A DNA stretch of 64,000 bases from the NCBI GenBank assembly GCA_028532985.1, contig JANCIK010000004.1, positions 186,001 through 250,000 of the forward strand, written 5' to 3'. Shown piece by piece: positions 49,955 through 62,100 of the stretch. Below the pieces are notes generated by a model. It searched no databases, was not told the DNA's origin, and worked only from the letters and a program-made list of their open reading frames with translations. Each line of letters begins with the position of its first letter. The first letter of the stretch is position 1. Both the position numbers and the translations under genes were made by a program. The stretch comes from Stropharia rugosoannulata (taxonomy: Eukaryota > Basidiomycota > Agaricomycetes > Agaricales > Strophariaceae).

Positions 49955-52082
49955 TCATATTTTGCCCCACAAGCGATGAATCACGAAGTAGCGGGAGAGA
50001 GCAAGTAACCCGACGCCGAACAAAACAACTGTCCCTGATGGATATAATCCAGTCAGTGCACGACTGTAGAGCGTTGAAAGAGACCACACCTGCATAATAT
50101 CCAACAGGCTTGAAACTTCCCGTCCGTGTATTGATTGCGCCGGAGATAGGTGGTCCCGACAGAGCACCCACAGCAAGGATGGTCATAAACATTCCAGTAC
50201 GTCTTCCAACATCTCCAGTATCCCCCATATCCATGATGGGATTAGAGACTAAGGAAACGTATACGCCGGAGCAAAATCTGTTCATTTAGAAGTCACATCA
50301 GCCCATGCGGTCCTGCGGACAGATAAGTAATAGGAAATATCACCCATATAATACAGTCAATGCTATAAGGGAAGATTTTGATTGAGCAAAAGGCCACGCA
50401 TAGGTGATAATCGCTGCGCAGACGGTGAAGGGTGCTTGCGTGTTCATGGGACCTATAACAGGTAAGATTTAAAAAACCATTCGTCACCGATCCGTTAAAG
50501 TACGATAAGGTAGACGCACCAATACGGTCAGATAGTATACCAGCAGTGTAACGTCCGAATGTCGAGCTAGCATTGGCGATTGCAATGAAGTAAAAGGCAA
50601 AGTTTGGGGATACACCTATCTCAGTAGCACTAACTGCGACGTATGTGAGCACTGTAACAAAATAACCTGTAAGGCTCTAAAAGACGCGGAAGGACAGAAA
50701 ATGCTCACTGGTATAGATACCGAGGAATACAACAAGTGTCGATGCGCAAAAGGTACTATAAGCAGCTGATTTAAAAGCGCTCAGGTTAAGCAATCCTCCA
50801 GCTACATTCTTTGGTGGTAACCGCCGTCTAAGAAGCTGGACAACGTATTTAGAGAGCCAACCATTTCTGTTGACAAAATCATGTACCAGATTCGCGACCC
50901 CTAAGGTGGTAAGCAGAATAAAACCAAATATTCGCATCGTCCATGGAAATCTGACCGAATTGAACAAACATCTTGAAAATAAAGAAAATATATACCCAAC
51001 GCGGGGAATGAGATTTTGAGCAGTGATGGGAAGTACGGTGCCTCCAATAGAGGATCCCATCGTGACGATCCCCATAGCGAATCCTCGTCGTTTCTTGAAC
51101 CAGTGAGCAATAACTGAACTGGTAGGACCGTACAGTCCACCGCAACCAGCCTAACGTTAGTGGCTCATTATTTGTGCCAGGATCAAGGACTTGGTTAGAC
51201 GCACCCCGACTAGTATGCCTTGGCAAAGTAAGAAGTGCCAATACTGAGTGCATTGTGCGATCAAAAATGTGGCTATTACAATGATGGAACTTGCAGTGAA
51301 GAAAATGGAATGAAAGTATCCCAAGTCGAATAAACGACCCACAAGCAACGCTGGAAAGAAAACAAGAGAATACTAGGTAACAGATCAGCCATGCCTGATA
51401 ACCTCGCAATAAAATGAATTAACTTGAATTGATCCAATCCAAGCACTAGCAAATCATAACGAGACTGCGTTAGTCGAAGCTATAGACCAGGTACGTATAC
51501 ATACACAGTCGATGGTGATGAAGTTCTAAGGATAGTCTCTTCATAATAGCTTTGAAATATCTGAGAAGTTTTAGTGTAGATCAGCCAACATACACGCAGT
51601 GTTGATACATACACCCCAAGAGTTAACATATCCGAATCTGTTGGTTGTAGAAATAAATTATCAGACACCATATCGCAATACAAGCCCAGGAAGCGAATGT
51701 GGAAGGTGGAGTCTCAGGTTCTTCAAGCTTCAGGTGCAGTTGACTGCATTTAAGCTAAGGAATGACGCCCCAGTGTACACGGGTCCGGTACAAATATAAC
51801 TTACGTCGAAAAAGTGCTGCACATCGCCTATTTTTGCGACAGAAGTGATACCATGTGAGCAGCTTCGTTTCACTGAATAAAGAATGAACGTACACCAGCC
51901 ACAATTAGCCATGCTCTAAACCCGCCGTCTGGAAAATCGTCACTTGTCGCTCCCACTGGCTGGGTCTCAACATCGCAAGAAGAGACCTCATACTTTTCCT
52001 TTGAAGCGAAGTTCGTTTCGGATTGTCTCTCCTCCAACGCCATGTTCCCGCTCGAAGAGTTAACTGAGTCGCCAAGATTCAT
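49955..52082 (-). CDS. MFS monocarboxylate-transporter-like permease
   Basis: Membrane permease of the major facilitator superfamily, monocarboxylate porter branch. ATG at 52082 gives a hydrophilic N-terminus (MNLGDSVNSSSGNMALEERQ) followed by DDFPDGGFRAWLIVAG, the hallmark start of helix 1 in fungal members. Downstream exons encode FGYVNSWG, FQSYYEETILRTSSPST, GCGGLYGPTSSVIAHWFKKR, and AMGIVTMGSSIGGTVLPI at the loop-4/helix-5 signature. NASSTFGRYTAGILSDRIGA is the loop between halves, with the conserved Asp-Arg. The C-terminus is SRYFVIHRLWGKI, with TGA at 49955-49957. About ten exons. The substrate of fungal members is often not a monocarboxylate and cannot be told here. The gene borders the AT-rich region to its right. 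Confidence 0.92.
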
Positions 52083-54104
52083 GGTTGTATGCGTGGCGCG
52101 AAGAGCGGACGAGGGGAAAATTGCACCTCAAGCGAGGGGCACGCAGCATGGCTGTATATAAAGAAAATTATGAAGACGTAAATATTCCACGACTGGCCAA
52201 CGGCTATTTTCGGCAGAAAATCCGACGAAGCCATTTCACCGTCGGTTTCTTCTCACATAATGTGGTGCATTGTCGGTAGTGGATTTGACAGCGGCAAGTC
52301 CAAATATTAGGCTGAGAAGATGCCAGTGAAGGGGGTGTTGCACAGATAAGAGTACTTCGACACTGAAAGCGATGTGCGGTTGCTGGCACTTATTATGCAC
52401 AAAGCCAAAACACAAAGCACCGCTCAGCGAGCCATTAGCTATTGGGTGGCGGAATTACTGGTGTGCACGGGGAGATGAAGGGATAGAGAGAGCTGGAAGA
52501 CGTCTGGGATCTTATAGACCGAGCGAATAGTTGGCTCACTTCAACCGCATGTGCTGTGGTTTGGCGTGATGGTGGAAGGTTACGAGTCCTATATAGGAAT
52601 CGTTCTTTTAAAACCGACGTTTTGCACTGTGTGAAAAAAACGTCATTTAGGAATACCGCGCGAATTTCCTTTTTTATTTATATCATTCACGTGGTCTCCT
52701 GTCCGGTTAATGCCGATCGTAAACATTTTCCCCTATATTAACTGCTCTTTTCGATTATTTCCCACCTTTCCTTTCTTCCTTTCTTCCACTACCGTTCCTA
52801 TTTACTCGTCTATCTTAGGTTCTATATCGCGCTCTGCAATTCTTTGCTGCTGTAGTTGATAAATGTTCGTGTGTATGTATGATGCGTGTAGCGTTTCGCG
52901 TTTCAAACATAAATTTTCAATCGATTTCACGAGCGTTGTCTTGATGTATGGGCCGTGCTTGATATCTTCTTGCATTGTACATGTCAGACTTTGCGCTACG
53001 TTAAGAATTTGTCGGTCTTCGAGACATCAGGCATCTTGTATAAACCGGTCGTCTTTACTTTTGGGCTTACAAGTAATTTGATACAACAGTTAACATTGCT
53101 TAAGTCTGCTCAGTAACAATTCGGGAAGGTGGTACGTATACAACTTCTCAGTTGATGTACGTGTATTGACAGTGATTAATGGATAGGTATACGCTTCTCA
53201 GATGTCTGGTTGGATATTGGAGGTATCTGTTATCGTTTGATGACCGCGTGGACGCTCTGTAATTATCGGTTTTTGGCAACTGGTGCGTGTTTTGTAACTC
53301 GTCGACGGAGCCCTGTTGATGTTGACATCGCCATGTGTCTTCATGTAGGGCGTGAGTTAGTACATCCCTAATCGCCTAACCTCGAAATATCAAATAGTCA
53401 CCAAAGTGAGACGCAAAATGATTTGTATACAATTTAACTATACATGTTGAAAAACGAGGATATTGGTACAATGTGCTTGGGCATTAGTACGTCTCGACTA
53501 TATCGATTCAATTCGGGTCTACTTCCTTTGCGATCGCATGAAAGTTATCCTTATCGCGTTTCGTGATTTCGTCTGCGTCTGCACATGTTTCTTGTTATGG
53601 TCGATATGGTCCGCATCAATGGATTTTGGGGTACGTGTTCTGACTTTTCATGTTTACCTATTGACGTAGATTATTATTCACAGGTTATGTTGTAGCCATG
53701 TCTATTATACGTTTTTTTTTGAAAAAAAACTACTGTTCTTGGTTGCATTTCGTATCAAATTGCGTATTCTGGGTTCCTGGTGTGTATTCCTTCTCTTGAT
53801 GTTCGCTACGCAGTATCGAATGCCTTACAATATATGGAATGATCGTGTATACACACTGTTAAACCGAAAATTGAGCGTAGATCATGCATTCTTGCCTTTT
53901 GGTGCGCTAACTGTTGCTGGCTGACCGGTTAATGACAGACGGTACGACTACTAGGCTTATGGATTTAATTTGTCTGCTCAGTAATGATCGACACCTCATC
54001 GTGAACCAATTTAAATTATGTTAAGTGTACGTGCATTTTTTATACAATCATATTTATATATTACATGTTCATTCGCGTTTAGGGTCATAGTATTCAAGTT
54101 GTTA
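52083..54104. other. AT-rich stretch at the edge of the accessory region
   Basis: About 2 kb. The first 450 bp hold the transporter promoter. From about 52.6 kb composition turns AT-rich and stays so to the end of the window. Open frames are short and have no recognisable content. No terminal repeat or target duplication was recognised at the composition break. Confidence 0.5.
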
Positions 54105-55239
54105 TCAGTCGTCATCACTTTGGGTCATATTGGTATCCCTTATAGACAATTTCGATACACTTTCTCGTATGTCCGTGTCTTCTTCGAATATTTTCTTCCT
54201 CCTGATTATTGTCGATTTCTTAATTTCTTTAGGGATGTTCTATGCGTTTATATGATTTAGCTTATGGTATGTTAAATGTACAATCGATGTTATCACCTTG
54301 TTTGACATCCTTTCAATTAGCGTTAATGCTTTCAACACCAGTGTCATCTTCGCTCCGTTGTCCTTCATAGGAAATATGACGAAGGAGAATGTTGCTCTTA
54401 CTACATCTCCTATTACGAATTTTCCTGGTTCAATCCGAATCAGCCTGCACCGTGTTATTAGTATTCATGTTAAAATCTTACTGCGTAAGTTTGCTTACTT
54501 ATGTTTCGTTGCATTTTCTTCTCGCTCCATGAGGTATGCAACTTTATTGTCGCCTCCGTGGATCAGGTCTTGACCTCTTATACTAGCGAGTACGCCCTTT
54601 GGATCAACATCACATTCAAACGCTTGTCCTTTCTCATTAGGTACGTATTTCCTGGGAGTGAAGTATCGAGCGCTGATATCGATTGCCTTATATCCTTCAT
54701 ATGCGGCAGCCTCCCATTGCAATCTGGTGCCGTTCATGTAACCGTTGATGTTTGTATAAAGCTTCTCGATGTTGGCCATTCCTTCTGCAAAAGTATTAGA
54801 CGCAAAACCTGTCAGTCTTATGCCTTGCCGCAAGAATAGTGCCCTGCTCTTGAGGTTCGCGATGTTCCTAGTCGTATTTGTCCATAAATTAGTTCGACTT
54901 TCGCTGTTTTAAAATACTTACTTCGTTTCTACAGGTGGCAAATCGCTTGCACAAAGTATACCGTACATCTGAAAGATCTCTTCACAGTCGTCGCCGCTGT
55001 ATGCATGTACAATTCTCCATGACGGGGGTTCATTTATAAATATGAGTTGGTAGTCGTTTGTCTATTATGCGTATAGAAAGGTACGTATGTTAATATCTTC
55101 GGTACGATAAGCTGTATATTGACATACTCACTTTCATAAGAGCCATGGATAATGTATTACTATCTTCTCTCTTGTCGTATGCAGTCGCAACTGCTTCAAG
55201 ACGTGCTTGTGCTTCTTCTGTGTTGTAATCGGGATCCAT
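54105..55239 (-). CDS. Unknown protein, AT-rich accessory gene 1
   Basis: I do not recognise the family by name. Five exons join cleanly. From ATG 55239: MDPDYNTEEAQARLEAVATA, MALMK spliced to TNDYQLIFINEPPSWRIVHA, then QMYGILCASDLPPVETK, NIANLKSRALFLRQGIRL, the long exon with TPRKYVPNEKGQAFECDVDP, then IRIEPGKFVIGDVVRATFSF and VIFPMKDNGAKMTLVLKALT. A last exon is Lys/Asp-rich and ends NMTQSDDD with TGA at 54105-54107. The chain is about 300 residues, soluble, with no signal peptide. Intron phases are 0, 2, 2, 0. An in-frame ATG at 55428 would add 63 residues, but that stretch looks like leader. The part from GDVVRATFSF on has the look of a beta-rich core domain. It is divergent from the gene at 56014 (spacing 774 bp), so the two may share a promoter. 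Confidence 0.75.
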
Positions 55240-56013
55240 GGTGCGTATGCGATTTGTCTTTAATGCTTGGGCGAATATTAGCCCGTTACTGGATCGTGTT
55301 TTATTGGATATTGATTTGTTTTGCAATGTTTTTAGAAAAAATGTGCAGCCGTTGCGTCCCTTACATTCAATAAATCTTACCGTCCGCGTTCCTCGCTGCT
55401 TGCAGTTTACAATTATGGTTTGATTCATTTTTCTATTATATTATCGCTGTTTATTAATCATTCCTCTTGCGTTTAAGATCTTAGTGGTATCTACTCGATA
55501 ATCATATGTGGTGGCGTTAGTCTGATCTTTTTTTCTGTGCCTCTTTTCGTAATTCATGCATCACATGTGTACAGCTGTCAATGGCGTTATAAGTTTTATA
55601 TGTGATGTGTATTATGTTTATCGGTTTTGCTCTTAACGAAACGGGGTGTCTTGGTTGCTTGTGCGTTTTATATATTAAGGAATACAGTAATACGTCGTCC
55701 GTAGATAACTCGTTGTTCCTAAATGACTTTTATATGTCCCTCATGACCTTATTGTATATATTGACTTCGACGTACATTTCGTTATTGATGATAATCTCAT
55801 GTTAATATGACTTTCTTGTTACGATATATTCTTATTTACTTGTCATTTATTCTGTTTTATGATCTCCTTTTGTGTTTACGCAATGTAATACAGTTGATTT
55901 GCTTCAAGGCTGGACTTGTGCGTGTAAACTCACGCATCGTTGCTTGGTATAAAACGTACGTGTTATTGCAGTTAGAATTTATCCACATTGCTCACTTTTG
56001 TACTTTATCAGAT
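55240..56013. promoter_or_regulatory. Shared upstream region of the two divergent accessory genes
   Basis: 774 bp between the two start codons; AT-rich, no clear TATA at a fixed distance. Both transcripts must begin here. If the left gene uses ATG 55428 the spacing shrinks to 585 bp. Confidence 0.4.
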
Positions 56014-58628
56014 ATGACTGCCACTGCTAAGAAGACTTCTGTTGTAAAGCCAAAGTCCGCCAACAGCAATGCTAGACGTGTTTCTTCCACTGCGAAACAA
56101 GCTGCCATTGCTGGTGATGGTAACAACAATGTTGCTGCTCAGTCTATGCTGTAAGTAATATTACAATATTAGTCTACCTTATATTAATTTTTTTCTTCTT
56201 AGTGACGTTCTTGAACTTACTTCTGATGATGATGATGGACTTGATGCTGCATCTCGTCAGCCTACGCAGATAATTAAGTGTGTATCTAGCATTTATTGTT
56301 ACTTGTACGACTTACCTTCTATTTTATGTATCCGACGCAGATCCGATGTTAGCGATTCTAAGCCAGATATTGCTGTTGAAGCTGTTGATCCAAACACCGT
56401 TCGTACTCGTTCTTCGAATGGCATGTGCGTTTTTTCTTCTTCTGTTGGTGTCATATACACTCTTATGTGCCACTGGTGACTGCCTCAGTACGAAGAAACG
56501 TATGTTAAAGGATGCAGCTATACTTTCTGAAGAGGATACACCGTGCGTCTTCTAACTTTTACATATTTTTATTCTCCATGCATATACGCATTTGATAGGG
56601 TACCCGTCACCCCGAAGAAGTCACGATTGGCTGGGGGTGCTGTTGGAATTCCTTGCAACGATGGTGGTGAGATCTATAAGTCTGATATGGTATTCACGGA
56701 TGATGCTACGTATGCTTTATGAATTTAATATGCTGTCCAGGTCTAATTAGTACATTTATTCTAAACAGCGGTTTATCTTTATCACCTTTGAAGCTGGGTA
56801 TCGTCCACGATAAAGGTCAAGGTCGTGATCGCGAAGTAAATGATCCGTTTGCCACTGAAACGGTTTTGCGTAAGGGCCTTGTCTTAAATCGGTATGTGAT
56901 AATAATTATACGTATGTATGAGCTCATTTTTTTCTTCTCTTTCTTTCTTCGAATTTTGCCTTATGTAGTAGCAAATCCGCGGGAAAAAAGAAAGCTGTCG
57001 ACGTGCCTGCCATGGATATAAGTGAAGATGAACCCCTTACAGATGAAATCGACTTGGAAAGTGAAGAGTTGATGAATATAGCGTTTGTTTTGTCGCCGTG
57101 AATTTATATTGTTATACTCATATTCTCTGTATTCTATAGGCGTGCATTTATGCAGAGTGCAAAGGAGCAGCGTTTGCGCGATAAGACGACATCTGGTGCT
57201 TCTTCTGCGATCATCGAATTGTCTGGTGTTGGGCATAACGATAACGATGTGGATAATGTATCTGTTACGTCTGATCGAACAGATGCTGGTCCTCGTGCAA
57301 CTATCGTTAAACCAGTGGTCGCTATTGCACCGTCTGTTTCTAGTCCCTTTCCGAAGCCTAAGAGAACATTTCGAGATGTTTTCCCTCAGGCCAAAGCTGT
57401 ACCGATTATGACCAAGTCACCTTTATATCAAGAAGATTTAATGCAATTCCGCGTATCGTAAGTGTCTTTCAATTGTATACATCGTATCGTATCTGAATAC
57501 CATTGCTAGCTCTCTTCCCACTGTGTGTGAGGTCACCGATCTCAATATACAAGACGAATATCTTGTGTCTGATTACCCTTCTTTGCCTCATTTGACGTAA
57601 GTTTTTTCTTCTTCTTTCTATTTGCTAAATTTACAATTTAATACTAGTTCTGGTCGCTTGGTGTCGTGGTCTACTTCTTCTGGCGAAATGGCACAGATAA
57701 GTTTCAGTCAGTGGGCCTTGCAGTGCCCTGATATGAATTTTGAGTATGTAATATTTTTATTTATCTCGTGTGGTATCACTTCTTACGTGTCATACAGTGT
57801 TGCTCTGGATGCAATTCGATTCGTCCGCTATAAGAACTTTATAAATCCTTCTAGAATATCCCCTCTCGACGTCAACATACTTTACAGTACACATGATCAT
57901 AAGCGTTCCGTCTTACAATGCAACATGCGTACTGCGGTTTGCTTGAGTCTCATCCTTACTGAACGTGATTCTTCCTTGTTGACACCTTCTACTTACGGTT
58001 TGAAGAACAAGAATATCGCCGGACATTTTCATACACAGGAATGGCAGCGTTTCGAGGGATTCGCCACCGTGGTGTTCGATAAGCCGGTCATGACAGCTCA
58101 AATTTACAATCGCGCTTTGTCCTTTGCCACTATGGGATCTGCAAAAGGTGCGCACACATATTGCCCTTCTATTGTCATTCATGTGATTATTCACGGCGTT
58201 TGTTTATTTTATTGCAGACCGCGACTCTTCCTTTCCTTCTAAAGGTCCGAGGAACTCTGCCATTTTCTCGTCAAAGATTCGAACGGGCGATGTCATCGAA
58301 CCTTCTAAAACGGTGATTGCAGATGCTCCTTTTAAAAGTGTATTGGACTATAACGATGACGGTGCGGCTCGTTCACTTTTTATTATGATGTTGTTCATTT
58401 TTTAATTGTATAATTTATATCATAGTTCCTATCTTCGATGCTCGTGAATATCCTCTCAATTTTGGGAGTGATCTCGACAATATTGCATCTGTTCTTCCAA
58501 GGCTTTATAAGGAAATTCCAGCGAATTCTTGTGTCGTTGTTGGTTACTCTATGGCTCATTATATGAAGGATAACAATGCTCATTTGTCTACCAATGTGCT
58601 CTTCGCCGTTGTTCTTGGTACTGAATAG
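56014..58628 (+). CDS. Unknown multi-exon protein, AT-rich accessory gene 2
   Basis: I do not recognise the family by name. Thirteen exons join in frame from ATG 56014 to TAG 58626-58628, about 610 residues. The N-terminal exons are short and encode polar, Ser/Asp/Lys-rich segments (MTATAKKTSVVKPKSANS, DVLELTSDDDDGLDAASRQP, PVTPKKSRLAGGAVGIPC, AVDVPAMDISEDEPLTDE), likely disordered and nucleus-like in character. The C-terminal half is folded and better conserved in appearance: FSQWALQCPDMNFDVALDAI, RFVRYKNFINPSRISPLDVN, SVLQCNMRTAVCLSLILTER, FHTQEWQRFEGFATVVFDKP and EIPANSCVVVGYSMAHYMKD. Introns 1-10 are all phase 2 and introns 11-12 are phase 1. No enzyme or DNA-binding motif is apparent. 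It is 564 bp upstream of the Helitron Rep gene on the same strand. Cargo or passenger status is inference. Confidence 0.8.
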
Positions 58629-59192
58629 TGTGTAATTTCTCTATATTTGTCTCTAATTAATTGAAACTCATACTATATATATTTAGTTCAATGTAGATCG
58701 TGTCTTTGTTTATCTACGTTTGATATTTATCGGAGTGCTATGTATGATATATTCGTTCAACCGCGTCGGCACTTGTGTAGCACTTTTGGCATTCAACTGC
58801 CAAGTTTTATGGTGCATAAATTGTAATTTTTATAGTATACTTGGTACATCGCTGGTCTGCGCTGAAATTCTTGTTATATTTCCCCTTTATAAATAGGTAC
58901 ATGATTACATTGCCTATTTTATGTATAAATATATTCATTGCTCATTTGTGCATATGATAACTTCTCGGATGTGATGTACATAATTGAATGTTGCCAAGAT
59001 GATATTAAATGATATCAATCATTGTTGTTGCAGTACATTCGGTCTATATGTGTATGTAATAAATATAATGTAAGGTACGATTGTTCCTTTATGACAACAC
59101 ATGCTTACATAAATACATAGCGGATACATACATATATATAGGCTAAACGAAGTCATTCTTTCTATTTCAATATCCATCCCCTCTATATCACA
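58629..59192. other. AT-rich spacer before the Helitron Rep gene
   Basis: 564 bp, strongly AT-rich. It must hold either the end of one unit and the 5' end of the Helitron, or the spacer inside one element. I could not pin down a Helitron 5'-TC end: several TC dinucleotides after A occur and none is supported. Confidence 0.5.
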
Positions 59193-62100
59193 ATGCTTGA
59201 ACTACTATGTCGTTGCCATGGCATGTGGTACTTTGCATTATTATATACATGTTGGATTATTTTAAGTTTGTGGAGAGGACACAGTGAGTGTTTATGTTAT
59301 ATGGAAGAGTCATATTATAACTAATATTTAATCAACAGTAGAAGTGCATAGTGCATGTAATAGCTTTGAGGATGGCTTATCCTTATACAAATTTAAATCG
59401 CTGTATTATACAGTATCGTTACAATCATTTAATGTGCATAATTATACAAATATAGATATAAATTATAAAGCTGACATATATGCCTCACTCAAATTTCAAC
59501 AGTCAATCACGTACAAAGATAATATTAATGAAGTGATAAATTCAGATACTACTAATTATTATATATATTGTTCACCTTCAAGTGCATTTAATAACCATTT
59601 GTCATGTATATGTATTTCTAATAATTATTCATTTATTAGTAACAATGATAATATAATCTTAATAGCAGAAATAGCAACTTATAATTGGTGTAAATATAAA
59701 TTTATTCAAGCACAGTATGCTTGCACAATGCATTGCTATAATGCTATATATATATACTACAATTTGCATATGATTTATAATTATAAATTACATTTTGTAA
59801 AGGTCAATTATATATTGATGTATAGAAAAGATAAATCCATGCTAATTTATTTGATTTACTTAAAATGTGTACGTAATTTAATTAGAAAATCTGATTACAT
59901 GTATATGGTTACATGTGTTTTACCTTTTAATGAATATAGATCAAGTAATTGCATCATAGACATTACACAGTCCTATATATATCATATATTATCATACTTG
60001 TTATACAATATGTCCAACAATTTCCATTTATATAATTTAAAGTATATATGGTTATTATGTAAAGACATATTGCAAAATATTATCAACAAAATTTCATTGA
60101 AACCTTATATAATATTTGATAAATCATTATATGAAGGTGGAGGTAATATAATACGTACAGTTCCATCAAGTTATTTAAGCCAGTTTATAGTGGATCATAA
60201 ATCAAGTGTACATCTTCATCCAGATTGTCGTTACCGATTTATTAAATATTTTATACATATGAATCAAGTGGATTACATGATTGAAAATAACATACAATTC
60301 GTATTATGTAGATTTGATTTATTGAATTCAATTCAATGGTTGTCTATACCTAATGCTATATCAATTATCAAATTACATGGTATTACTTTACCTAAGAAAA
60401 TACATCGTGATGATTTAAACAAGCATGTAACTGACCATTGTTGTAACATATGCCTACAACATGTATGTGTTTTTGAAAAGATACATAATAAAATTGAACA
60501 GACTGCTGAGCATAATACAAATAAAAACATAAGTATAGCATCAGAAAAACACAACATTAATAGTATGAAAGAAAAGTTTAATGGAGAAAAAAACAAAAAC
60601 AAAAATTATTATAAATTTCCTCCCGAACCACCTTCAAAACAATTAATGGAAGAAATTATTAATGGTTTTTGTTATGATTCATCACCACATATTATTGAAG
60701 AATATGGATGTGCTGTTTGTGGTCTTTTAATTAGAAAAAATTTATTATATTCATTAAAAGAATTTTCACATCCTTTAGATATTTTATGTATCAAAGGTAT
60801 TAGTCGACAAGAGAGAAAACATAAGCTTGATCCTATAAATGATATTGTAGGACCTATAATTGATGATACATGTGATCACATATGCCATGCCTGTGCCTCT
60901 TCTATTAAGTCAGATAAAATACCATCTAATGCTCTTGCACAAGGTTTATGGATTGGAAACATTCCAGAACAACTTAAAGATTTATCATTTGCTGAACGTA
61001 TGATGATTGCTCGTATACGTCATAATAAATGCATTATACGTGTGTCATCATCTGGAAGGGCAATAATGACTGCTAATGTTATTATGTATTCTAATCCTAC
61101 TGTGAAAATTTACCATAAACTACCACCTTCCAAACAGGAATTGGATGAGGTATTGGCATTTATATTTACTGGTCCTAATAAGCCTACAGAATATGAATTA
61201 AATAGAACTCCGATGTTAGTTAGACGCAATAAAGTTAGTGATGCATTGGAATGGTTAAAGCTTAATAATAAATACTATTCTGATCTTGAGATTGCACATG
61301 ATAATCTATCTACTTATGATTTGAAAGGAGTACCTGTTGAGGTTCATTACAAAAAAATTGATAATGATAGTAATCGAATTCCTGCTACTATAAGTATTCA
61401 TGATAATGAATATGATGAAGGTACTACAGAAGGTCCATGTTCATTCACTGTAAATGGTATAACAGGTGCTGATTATGGAAATTTATCTATAAATGCTATG
61501 AAAGCAAAAGCATTGCAACATATAGATAATGAGGGTAAAGTGTTAGGTATTGGTCATAATAGTATTCCTGAATCAATGTATGATAATCCACAAGCATACC
61601 CTCAAATGTTTCCATGGTTATTTCCATATGGCTTTGGTGGAATAGGTCAATCACACTTTAAATATAAATTTTCAGAATCTCTACATAAAAGGCATTTATT
61701 AATGTATCATGATAAACGCTTTCAAACAGATATATACTTCCCAATTGTAGCATTTAATCATGATCAACTTAAAAATGGAGTAACTGGCAGTTTTTTACTT
61801 ACTAAACGTCAAAATTTCAATGAAATTTCATCAAGACTTCATTCAATCAATAAATCTATATTATCAGATATTACTACACGTCTTGCCAATGGTGAACATA
61901 TAAAACCTGCTACTGAACAAGAGAAAATGTGTTTTGCTGTACTTGATGATTTAAATCATATTGGAGGACACATTAAAGGATCTTTGACAAGTAAAAAATA
62001 TATGAGAAATGAAATATGGTCAATGCTTGCATTTAAGGGTGCACCTTCCTGGTTTATAACTATATCACCTGCAGATAATCTTCATCCAATTTCTTTATAT

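Noticed and set aside
59193..59338. Helitron 5' terminus at one of the A-TC sites just before the Rep gene
   Set aside because: Several sites fit the two-base rule equally well and no consensus for this family can be derived from one copy.
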